Assembly: GCA_944989445.1 (NCBI GenBank)
Contig: CALYLW010000056.1
Span: forward strand, 959,948 to 1,023,947
Reading direction: 5' to 3'
Length of the DNA: 64,000 nucleotides
Source: Ampullaceana balthica
Lineage: Eukaryota; Mollusca; Gastropoda; Lymnaeidae
Both the position numbers and the translations under genes were made by a program. Under the pieces are notes generated by a model, which was not told the DNA's origin, searched no databases, and saw only the letters and a list, made by a program, of their open reading frames with translations. This document shows positions 54,995-64,000 of the stretch, piece by piece. Position 1 is the first letter of the stretch; every line of letters begins with the position of its first letter.

Positions 54995-57900
54995 GTGTAT
55001 GCCGAAACTAAATTACAGTTCAAATCATGGGATTTCTTCAAACCTCATTCATAAATCCCCAAAACTTGAAGTATTTTCACAACTTTGTTCTCAAGAAAAC
55101 GATTCAATGCAGTGATGTTTTGTTATATTCTCAGAGCACAAAACATGTATTTCCAGCATCTTACATGACTTTTACCAAACAAGTAACATCTCAACACCAC
55201 AGCACTACACATCCTCAAACCTCCAACCACCTGTTTACCCATACAAAGTCATGCTCTTGGTTTTTAAAAGAAAGGAAATCCTTTAGCACCACTTTAAAAA
55301 ATGCAAAGAACCCATCAGTAATAGTGAAATATACCCAAGATATAAATTTAGATGAGCTAAAAGAACAAGTAAAGAAAGAGCGGCAAACCACACCTACTGC
55401 ACAAGTTATTACAAAAATTAAAGAAGTTTTAGCAGAAAAATGTGATCAAGCAATAGCTAATCTGAATGAAGAGGAAAAGAAGGCATTAAAAGTCATCCAG
55501 CTGGAGCACAGCTTCATGTTTTCCCAAGGTTATTTCATTCCAGTGAGTATTACAATAAAGCAAAACAAAATATCCCCAAAATATATATGTGCAATTACCA
55601 GTGTATATATTTCATTATTCAAGGTTTTGACAGCAAGTTGTCTAAGGGGTTGGGTCCCCCAATTAACAATCACAGAATTTTAAAAAATTTAAACAACATG
55701 TGAATATAACGAATCTTGACTGACTTTAAACAAATCAATATAATTTCTTTTATAATATTAATCATTGATGTAAAATGACTATTTCAAACCCCTGCAAGAC
55801 CTTTAATTAGTTTAATTGACTCAGAACAACTGAACACAAGTAATTAAAATATTTGTGTAACGCCTCTTTGTTAAGTATTTATCTGCTTTGGATGGTGCTA
55901 TTTTAATATTTATCTCCATCATTCATATTAATGCAAAGTTGTTTTTTGTTCTGTGCTTCCAACATGTAATATTTTCACAATATGTACATGTAATGCTGCC
56001 ATGTACTTGCTGTCTATAGCGATAATTACAGTAAAATGGGCCACCATTCTGATTTTGACATAGATCATAAAAGTGAAGTACAAAACTTTGCAGTACCAGT
56101 ATATGGTGGTCAGTAAATTTAAGTAGTTTATAATCATGGTATAAAATGAACAATTTTGAGAAATATATCAATTTTAAATGTTAATAACAGAGAGAAAGAG
56201 ATACATCTTCCTTGCAATATTTCAAAAGAAACAGAGAAATATCACATTGAATGTTTGATTTAAAAAAGTAAAACTAATTTTGGAATCAAATGGCATAAAT
56301 TTGAAAATGTAGTAGTAAACAATGACCATGCAAAATAAATGTATGAACAACTTTTTGCTTAGAATCTAATTATAAACCAAACATTAAAACTGCTTGTGAA
56401 AATCTTAGCATAAAGTCTACTCTGGGGGCAGCATTTTTTGGGTTAACATATTTTTTAATTTCAAATCTCTATTTCAATAGTTTTGTCTATCTCGTGTATT
56501 TTAACGAAGTTTTTGATATTTCAGTGTATGTCATTGTTAGCTGGTTTGCGTGCATGTTAGTTAGTTTTAAGTTAATTATATGTCTAATACAGTGGTACCT
56601 CGGTATATGTCTGCTTTGTTATAAGTCCAACTTGGTATACATCCTGTTTGGACCCAAGACATTTTGCTTGGTATACGACCTTTGATTGGAAATAGCCTGT
56701 GGGCTTCAAGGAATTTAGGCCGATTTCCCCCTCATCACATGTTATCACAAAAAGCTAGACCCCCCTCAAACATGACACCACAAAGCTGCGTCCCTCCCGC
56801 CCTAAAGAAAAGAAACATATTTCCTTTTAGAAAACGAGCATGTTTCAAATCATTATTGTCATTTAAGTTTGCATTTAGTGTGAGCCTGCACTCAAATATC
56901 ATAACAAGTGTGAAGCCATTTAAAATGTCATTAAATAAATAATATTTAAGTTGAACTTCTATTTTAAGGTTGACGTTTGTTTTAATATGACGTCATAGTT
57001 CTTAAACATCCCTCGTCCCACATCGTCACACAATGTGTGACCCCATGCCCCCTCCTGGTGCATGACGTCATTTATGGATAACTCCCATGAGTCAAAATGA
57101 CACATCGCACATGCATAACTTGTAGATATCACAGCACACCACACGATACTAAAGTCAAGTGTTAGCACGGCAGTTTCAACCATACAGTGAACAACTCCCG
57201 CAATAAATAAAATTATCACATGATTTTGTGTTTTTCTCGTAAATTATTAGCCAATTCCCTTATTATGAGTCCTAAGAAAGTTAATGAGAGGAGCCAAGCA
57301 ACTAAAAAAAAATGAGTTAGGATCAGCATGGAGTTGAAAAAAAGAGATTATTTAAAAGGATGATTATGCATGCTTGTCTGGGACTTAGTTGCAGCAAAAT
57401 GAACGCAGAGATCTACGATTTCTATAATTTTAAAAAACAAAGACTTTATTAGATAGCACATTTTGTGAAAGAGGTAAAATCAATTAAAATCAAGTTAATG
57501 ATCAGGGGCATAAGAGCATGTCGAAAATTTGCTTTTGATCTGAATAACAGGAAAGCAGAAAAAATTTAGTCTAAGTTCTTTTTATTTTTGTATTTTATTA
57601 TTAAGCAGTGTTAAAATTATTTTATACAACCACGTCAATTAATGTATAATATGTAAATAACTACAGGGAGGCCTCGGGTTACGACGGTCCCGGCTTACGC
57701 TGTTTCGTGGTTATGAACGCGCATTTTTTTTTAATTTTCCGCGTTTTTTTTTGGTCTTTTTTTTAAAAAAATTTTTTATTTTTGATAATTATTTTTTCGT
57801 TGGGTAACAAATTGTTTTCTTTTTTTAAAATCCTTTTTATGTCATTAACTGCTTTTATTTTTCGGTCGCACGGCAGAAAGAGTGCACTTTGTTGTGTTGT

Positions 57901-60900
57901 AGGGGGAGGAAGACGCTCAGTCTCTGTACATACGCCATTTGGTTGTTTACATCATCTCTCTTGTGTTTTGTCTTTTGTTTTATGTGGTAGGGATTTTTTT
58001 CTCTATTTTTATGTCATTAACTGTAACATTTTGTTATTGCGCTGTACGTACAGTACTTTACATATATATATATTAGGGCTGCGGAATTTAACAATTAATT
58101 AATCAATTAATTGTTAACAATTTTAATCAATTAAAATTATTTTGATTGATTAAAATTTATGAAAATATTTGTAATAATTTTTTATTCCAATTTATTAATT
58201 ATTTTATATTTTTTGTTATTTACTTTTTCTCTCGTATTATTATTTATTTAGACGTTCATACGTAAACAAAAAGATTTTTCTTCCTTATTTCTTGCATAGC
58301 AGAACGAATTTTCTATGTTTTGTCACAAAATTTGGGAGCCATATAATTATCGCAACTTAACCGATTTGGCGAAATTATGAATCCTGACTTATCAAGATCT
58401 ATATATGCGTTATATAAAATATTATTAATCGAAAATCAATCGATTAATCAATTAATTTTTACAGATTTATCGAACAAAAAATTTAATCAGTACGAGCCCT
58501 AATATATAATATATATATAATATTCCGACTTACGCTGAAATTCGGGTTACAACGTTTCTTAAGAACAGATAACCGTTGTAACTTGAGGACTCCCTGTATA
58601 ATTCTTTTTTACATGGGAACGGATTAATCATTTCCCCTCTATTTCCTATGGAAAAATTATGTTTGGTATATGTCCAAGGGTCTGGAACGGATTAAGGACG
58701 TATACCAAGGTTCCACTGTATAGTGTACAAATTTTTAGGAGGTGCAGTTTTAGAAAATAACGATCATTAGTGTAAGTCTGAAGTAATTGGTACTTGACTG
58801 ATATCAATCTTAGTATTCTTAGCGTTTGTTAATACACGTATGTTGTTTTCCTTTAATAATACATCAAAATATCAACATACATAATTTGCAAAGTATGTCA
58901 CATCCTGTCTGTCCTGTCCGTGACGCTACTAATTTTAGAAAGCAGCGCACCAAATTGTTGATGTTGTTGTTGTTGAGCCTTCTCGTCCATGAGGGGCATC
59001 CACCGATCATCGTCGGCGTCTGCGATTCCTCCAAGGGCATAGGCCACCTAGAGAGACCTCCAGGCATCTCTATCCTGGGCCAGCTTCTCCGGGATCTTCC
59101 ATTCATGGCCAATTCTCTTGATGTCTGCCTCCAATTCTCGGCGCCAAGTGTTTCTTGGACGGCCTTTTTTCCGCTTACCCTGTGGGTTCCATTTCAGGGC
59201 TTGCCTTGTTGTATTAGAAGCAGGTTTTCTTAGTGTATGACCAATCCACCTCCACCGCTTCTGGAGAATTTCTTCCTCAATTGGCTTCTGTTTTGTCCGC
59301 TGCCACAGTTCCCAGTTGCTGATTTTGTCCGGCCAGTGAATTCCGAGAATCCTTCTTAGACAATTGTTGATGAAGGACTGGATTCTGGTCAGGTTTAAGG
59401 CCGTTGTTCTCCATGTCTCGGCTCCATATAGCAGCACAGGTTTCACCATAGCGTTAAAAATCCTTACTCTTAACTTGCTGCCTAAGTTGTTGGAGACCCA
59501 AACGTTCTTGAGTTGCTGGAAGGCTGCTCTTGCTTTTCCGATCCTTATTTTGACGTCAGCATTTGTACCACCTTGTTTATCTACCATGCTGCCAAGGTAA
59601 ACAAAACTGTCCACCTCCTCGAGGGCTTCTCCTTCAAGCATAATGAGTGATGTACTGGTGGCATTAAACTTGAGGATTTTACTCTTCCCTTTGTGTATGT
59701 TGAGACCCATGCTAGCAGAAGTGGCTGTGACAATGTTTTTTCTCTCCTGCATCTGTTGTTGGGTATGTGCAAGAAGGGCAAGATCATCAGCAAAGTCAAG
59801 ATCATCAAGTTGATCCCACAAGGTCCATTGGATGCCATTCCTTTTCTGCTGTGTTTTCATCACTCAGTCAATGGCTAAGAGGAACAGGAATGGTGACAGC
59901 AAGCAACCTTGTCTGACAACAGTCTTCACCTGGAAAGCATCTGTCACCTGCTGACCATGGACAACTCGGCAGTTTATCCCTTCGTACATGTTTCTGATTA
60001 TATCCATAATCTTCCGTGGCACCCCGTAATGCCTTAGCAATCTCCACAGGGTTTGCCTGTCAACACTGTCGAATGCTTTTTCATAGTCAACAATGTTGAC
60101 ATAGAGCGTCGAGTTCCACTCTAGTGACTGCTCTAGAATGAGTGTCGCTATCTGGACAGTGCAGGATCTGTTGGTGCGAAAGCCAGCTTGTTGGTCCCGC
60201 AACAGAGGGTCTACAGCGTTTTTCATCCTGTTAAGTAGTACGCAGCTGAAAACCTTTCCTGGGATGGACAGCAAGGTGATCCCTCTGTAGTTCGAGCAGG
60301 AGCTTAAATCCCCCTTTTTGGGGATCTTGATAAGGTATCCCTCTTTCCAATCGGAAGGAACTTGCTCCTCTTCCCATATCTTCATAAACAGAGGGTGTAG
60401 CATTTCCACACTGGTTTCCAAGTCCGCCTTCAGTGCCTCTGCTGGGATGCCATCAGGTCCTGCACCAAAAATAACTCTTTTCAAACGTTCCACATAAAAT
60501 TGTGCAATATGAAAATAAATGAATAAAATAAAAATAAATTAAAGTTCTGTATTACATTATTTTTTATTCTGTGTATTTTTTTCAAAATAAATAGATTTCA
60601 GCTGAAATGTATTTATTTTGAAAACTTCCGTTATTTTTGACGGGTCACTCATATATAATAATTTATAATTAATTTGCTATTTCAGAGTTGTGAAGAAATG
60701 AAAAATGAAAACTGGCTGGAAGCAATGGGAATAAATTCCAAAATGCAGAGACTTAAGTATTACATCTTTTTAAAAAAAAAGTTGACAATAAAAGCTGCTG
60801 ACAAAGAGAAGCCTAAAAAGGAGCTTACAAATACAACACATCAACAGAGGGGCCTAAGTTTATATGAGCATGGAAGACTCTTTATGCGAATCTATGATAC

Positions 60901-60912
60901 TACTGTTAAAAA
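54995..60912 (+). CDS. TRMT10C: Probable TRMT10C (mitochondrial RNase P protein 1), N-terminal exons; 3' end outside
   Basis: The first exon seen starts at 54,995 after TTCTACTTCTAG, so an upstream 5' UTR exon is expected. ATG is at 55,027 and the exon ends at 55,542 (CCA|GTGAGT, 172 codons). The next exon is 60,686-60,912 (acceptor CTATTTCAG; donor AAA|GTTTGT is weak). The N-terminus is basic and Ser/Thr-rich, as for a mitochondrial presequence. [41 protein letters not shown] and [11 protein letters not shown] align in order with the region ahead of the SPOUT methyltransferase fold of TRMT10C. The human protein has EMWRLLGREVPEHITEEEL there. TRMT10C methylates position 9 of mitochondrial tRNAs and is part of protein-based RNase P. 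The catalytic domain is not in the window, so the assignment is probable, not certain. The 5.1-kb intron is filled with transposons. Confidence 0.65.
55543..56589. other. TRMT10C intron, 5' part
   Basis: AT-rich, no element termini recognised. The 55,543-55,683 read-through frame after the donor is intron sequence. Confidence 0.5.
57664..58596. mobile_element. Second pogo-like element nested in the first
   Basis: Termini CAGGGAGGCCTCGGGTTACG and inverted CAGGGAGTCCTCAAGTTACA, flanked by TA. Non-coding, itself interrupted at 58,074-58,501. Confidence 0.82.
58074..58501. mobile_element. hAT-like MITE, innermost element of the nest
   Basis: Termini TAGGGCTGCGGAATTTAA / TAGGGCTCGTACTGATTAA. AT-rich TATATATA-type flanks make the 8-bp duplication hard to read. 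It contains the same GTAGACGT / ACGTAAACAAAAA words as the hAT element at 53,785. Confidence 0.75.
58950..60459 (-). pseudogene. LINE reverse transcriptase, nearly intact domain with one internal TGA
   Basis: On the minus strand: [43 protein letters not shown] (palm motif A), [17 protein letters not shown] (motif B), then [17 protein letters not shown] (motif C). [37 protein letters not shown] and [12 protein letters not shown] follow. A TGA at 59,864-59,866 sits between motifs B and C where the family usually has Trp (IDWV), a one-base change. The element is 5'-truncated: no endonuclease is present and its 5' edge abuts another repeat at 60,460. The 3' end carries a short CAA-rich tail near 58,950-58,985. 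Confidence 0.9.
60460..60648 (-). repeat. Dispersed repeat, inverted copy of 53,117-53,293
   Basis: Minus strand: CCCGTCAAAAATAACGGAAG ... GAACGTTTGAAAAGAGTTAT, ending TTTTTGGTGCAG, where the LINE begins. The first dozen codons of the apparent LINE frame therefore come from this repeat. Confidence 0.7.
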
Positions 60913-61104
60913 GTTTGTTTACCCATGTTTTATCAAGTATTTAAAATCTCAATTTTAATTTATTTAACATGAGCTAATAGGTTGGTTACAAGATAGTTGG
61001 TTGACTTTGAATACAATAATTTTTATACTTAAATGAGGGTGAGAATGAAAGTAGTTATTAAATTATCTAATTCATTATATTAGTTCTCATCTTATTTGTT
61101 ACAG

Positions 61105-61995
61105 ACGCTCCTTCTATACAGAAGATTATTGTGTCCTACGCTTATCTGTGGTTTGTGTTTAGTCCTGCATTCTTATCAGAGATTTAAATATTGATAAAGT
61201 GTTAGTTTTCCTGGTTTTTTTCAGGCAACCCATTCCACGCCCGAATTCCGGACGGGAAGAACGAAAATTTGTATGTGTTTGTTCTTGCATACGAAATAAG
61301 AAAGGTGTTTTTATCCTTATGTCTATCTGAGGGTTGTATTGTGTTATCTTTGTGTTGTATTTCTAAATTAGAATTAATTGCTTTATGTATGATTACTACT
61401 TTACGCTTGGTTCTTCTATCCTGTAGTGTTTCAAGGTTTAATGATTTAACTAATGGTGTTATTCTTGTCAGTTTTGAATATTCTCCAGTAATGAATCTGG
61501 CAGTTCTTTTTTGAATTTGTTCTAGTTTATCAATGTTTTTTCTGGTGGATGGGTCCCATACAGAAGATGCATATTCTAGTACAGGTCTAATCAAAGTGAG
61601 GTAGCATTTTAGTTTTATATCTCTATTACATTTGTTAAAGTTTCTTTTTATAAAGCCTAAGGCTAAGGTTTTGTTTGATTTTTTAATAACGTCATTGATA
61701 TGGGGATTCCATGACAGTTTCTCATTTAATAAGACTCCTAAGTATTTTGCATCTTTAGTTTGGGTCAGTTCTTTTCCATAAATGAAATATTACGAATGTA
61801 TTTGTTTCTTTTTCTTTTGACACTTTTCTGGGTGGAAGGACATACTCCACTTTGTTTCCCATTTTATCAATTCATCTAAGTCTTTCTGTAAAATTTTGCT
61901 ATCTCGTTCTGATTTAATTGTTCTATAGATTATACAATCATCAGCAAATAACCAAACTTTTGTTCCTGTTGAGATGTTGTTGGGTAAATCATAGA
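61105..61995 (-). pseudogene. Jockey/CR1-type LINE, C-terminal half of RT and 3' end
   Basis: Minus strand: VWLFADDCIIYRTI (palm motif C) near 61,950, WSMSFHPEKC, then a one-base frameshift near 61,785. The frame is then open from about 61,779: KYLGVLLNEKLSWNPHIND, LIRPVLEYASSVWDPSTRK, LEQIQKRTARFITGEYS and FFPSGIRAWNGLP. The 3' end is TCTTCTGTATAGAAGGAGCG at 61,128-61,105. N-terminal parts are missing; the left boundary at about 61,996 is abrupt. Confidence 0.87.
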
Positions 61996-61997
61996 CC

Positions 61998-62745
61998 CGC
62001 CAGCCGAACTTTTTTTAAAATTTCGGCTGGCTGACAAAAGTTTTCGGCTAATATCCGGATTAGCCGGATTTTAAAATTTCGGCCATCTGACATAATTTTT
62101 CGGCTGATATCCACATTAGCTGGATTTCTCCGTAAATTGATATTTGCAGCTGATTTTCGGCTGATTACGAAATATTCTTAAACATCATCCAGGGCTGTTC
62201 CAGCAAGTGTTACAGGTGCCGGTATGTTGAGAGATGGGCAATTAATTTTGAAGAAGTCAACAAAACCATCTTTAGCCACATTTTCAAAGGCGAGCAAGTC
62301 TCTACAGAACCAGATAACGATATCTATTGTCAGTTAATGACTTGATGTTGCCTGACATTGACTGTTGCCTTCTCCATACTTACGGAAATATCCCAAAATT
62401 TTATTTGACTTTGCTTGACTTTGTACTGACACATTGTGCTTGACACTTAAGTGAAGATTCATATTGCCACTTGATGTAATTGCGGCAAAATTGTTACTTT
62501 TGAAATGTTACCCTTGTCAGCCAATGAATGCTGAGCAGTGAGACACAGCTGACAATAAACTCGATCTTCGTCTACATTTCTCCCATCAGCAGAGAACAGG
62601 CCACCAAAATATTTCCAGCATTGTGCTTTAGAATTTCCATGTAGGCTAAGCGGTTTAGGTTTTACTTGTAGGTTTTTAATGAACTGCCTCTTTTTCCGGT
62701 TTAGATGCCATTTGCTGACATTTGAGTTCACCTAAAATCATCATA
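61998..62745 (-). pseudogene. ZBED-like hAT transposase remnant
   Basis: The minus frame 62,731-62,459 encodes AQCWKYFGGLFSADGRN, then DRVYCQLCLTAQHSL, a BED-finger start (Trp, Cys-x2-Cys) as in ZBED1-like proteins. Further down, near 62,325-62,170, is CRDLLAFENVAKDGFVDFF and the ALDDV block that follows it in that family, before a stop. Between and after are frameshifts. CGGCTGGCTGAC / CGGATTAGCCGGATT repeats at 61,998-62,120 may be its subterminal region. Confidence 0.75.
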
Positions 62746-62860
62746 TAGTCATAAAGAATTGTTGCATTAGAAATGGTGTAATGTAATAAGGTAATCCTGC
62801 AGTCTCAGCACGTATATTATTTCACTGCGAATTTTAATTTTCTCGTGAGAACTTTCGTTT

Positions 62861-63371
62861 TTTATTTATTAAATGCATTTATATATGTTATATTTTAGCT
62901 ATTATAGCGCTAATTTGTACTGCTTTTTTAATTTATAAGGTTGTTTTCGGCCCTTGACGCTACATAATCAGAGTAGAGTAGGATACATCCATTTTGTTTA
63001 TCTAGCACCCTACTTGCTGGGTTATCACAGCAAGAGGCCAAATGAAATTTTCTCACTTACAAACAAAAAAGGATCAAACATCAAGGAATTAAAAAATGAA
63101 ATTTTCATTAAAATGTATATTGATCTGCTAAGAATCTTAAAATAGATGAATGAAACTTTTTTAAAAAACATCTTCAGTCAGTAAATTTATTTTAGCATGG
63201 GTCGTTTCAGGTAAAAAAATCTGGCTAGCAGGGTGCTAGATAAACAAAAATGATCTATCCTACTCCGATTATGTAGCGTCAAGGGCCGAAAAAGCCTTCT
63301 AATTTTAAAAGCCTTACAAATTAGCGCTATACTAACTAAAATATAACATATATAAATGCATTTAATAAATT
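62861..63371. mobile_element. Fold-back element with about 145-bp inverted arms
   Basis: Left arm 62,861-63,010 (AAATGCATTTATATATGTTA, GGCCCTTGACGCTACATAAT, GTTTATCTAGCACCCT) and right arm 63,225-63,371 are complementary with a few mismatches and small indels. The central spacer is about 215 bp. No coding sequence; the open frame at 62,954-63,145 is arm plus spacer. Confidence 0.85.
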
Positions 63372-63426
63372 AATGTTTTAAAAAAACGTAAATAAAAAAA
63401 CCCTGTAAAAACCAAGTTTTTAACTA

Positions 63427-63797
63427 TAAATCCTTTATGTACGAGACATAACTAAAAGAATGTTCATTATAATACGCAGGGCACGACAATACGCACCGAA
63501 TCGCGCAACAGGAAAGTATTAAAAAAGGTCGTTCAATGTAAAACGCACCGCGACACTCTATCTAAAAAAATGACATACATAGAGATAAATAAAATAATCT
63601 AAAAATTCAATAATTTAATGACAGTACATGCGATCGATCTGAAATTTTTAATGCACCGTTTTTATCATCGGCACAAAATTGCCTGCAAAATTTCAGCTCA
63701 CTAGCTTACGAGGCAGTGGGTTAAAAATCGATCCAAAGTTTTTTCAACAAACAAACAAGCAAGCAACCAGACACCGAGTTATTATAAAGGATTTAAA
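63427..63797. mobile_element. Short Helentron/HINE-like element
   Basis: Bounded by TAAATCCTTTAT and inverted TAAATCCTTTAT. It contains AAAATTTCAGCTCACTAGCT and AACAAGCAAGCAACCAGACA just before the right end, a layout common in Helentron-associated repeats. Tentative. Confidence 0.5.
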
Positions 63798-64000
63798 AAA
63801 TGAAGGTTCTTAAATTAAAATTCGCAGCGGAAAAATTTACGAGCTAAAATCTTCAGGATCACCCTTAAAAAATCATCAGTTATTGACTAAACTAGTATCT
63901 AGTTAATTGAAACAATTAATTTAGGCTTACCTTTCTCTGCCTTTCTGCTAGTATAGTATAAGATCATTGAGCCATAATTGAGTAATAATAAATCTCCTAT
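63798..64000. other. Right edge, non-coding
   Basis: No exon of TRMT10C recognised before the window ends. Confidence 0.4.

Larger units (their letters stand above)
56590..58718. mobile_element. Tigger/pogo-like transposon copy 2, outer shell of a three-level nest
   Basis: Termini CAGTGGTACCTCGGTATATG and inverted CAGTGGAACCTTGGTATACG, flanked by TA. It shares with copy 1 (31,665-32,864) the GAGAGGAGCCAAGCAAC and AGAGCATGT...TTGCTTTTGATCTG blocks of the decayed N-terminal transposase region. It is interrupted at 57,664-58,596 by a second element. Confidence 0.87.

Noticed and set aside
57782..58102. 106-codon plus-strand frame with hydrophobic segments
   Set aside because: It spans T-rich DNA of the nested pogo-like element and runs into the next transposon terminus; no family features.
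62954..63145. 63-codon frame near the right edge, considered as a TRMT10C exon
   Set aside because: It lies across the arm and spacer of a fold-back element and does not resemble the SPOUT domain.

Overview
This window looks like a piece of an AT-rich invertebrate nuclear genome, most likely a mollusc (gastropod). Genes are split by GT-AG introns and there are no bacterial-style operons. LINE, hAT, pogo/Tigger-like and Helentron-like repeats are dense and minisatellites are numerous. The mollusc assignment is an inference from gene structure and repeat style, not a database result.

Three protein-coding loci can be supported. (1) 8630-9901, plus strand: the last two coding exons of a gene whose 5' part lies outside or was not found. 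They encode a proline-rich, PPxY-bearing, disordered tail ending in a PDZ-ligand-like Ser-Leu-Val. (2) 20048-40134, minus strand: a complete 14-exon PXK gene (PX domain, kinase-like domain, proline-rich/WH2 tail). All splice phases close to 576 residues, close to the size of vertebrate PXK. (3) 54995-60912, plus strand: the first two coding exons of a probable TRMT10C (mitochondrial RNase P protein 1), whose catalytic part should lie beyond the right edge.

The rest is mobile DNA. 1-20 kb: a Tigger-like element, a telomere-like 12-mer array, an RTE-type LINE remnant, GGGCCGTC palindromic MITEs and 23-, 25- and 32-bp minisatellites. PXK introns hold a 1.4-kb 26-bp minisatellite broken by a LINE, two Tigger-like elements with nested insertions, a CR1/L2-like LINE end and a SINE sharing its tail with a LINE elsewhere in the window. 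41-54 kb is the most unusual part. A 5,340-bp element with TAGGTACTTYGACA termini and 7-bp target duplications carries a TATA promoter and a row of well-formed splice sites with a tandemly duplicated exon block, but no recognisable transposase. Other termini of the same family lie at 48.1, 51.8 and 53.5 kb, near a broken gene for the C-terminal part of a dispersed, uncharacterised protein family. 56.6-58.7 kb is a three-deep nest of DNA transposons, followed by a LINE with one internal stop codon, a second LINE, a ZBED-like hAT remnant and a long fold-back element.

The best candidate for something undescribed is the 41,108-46,447 element and its spliced, mostly non-coding transcription unit.
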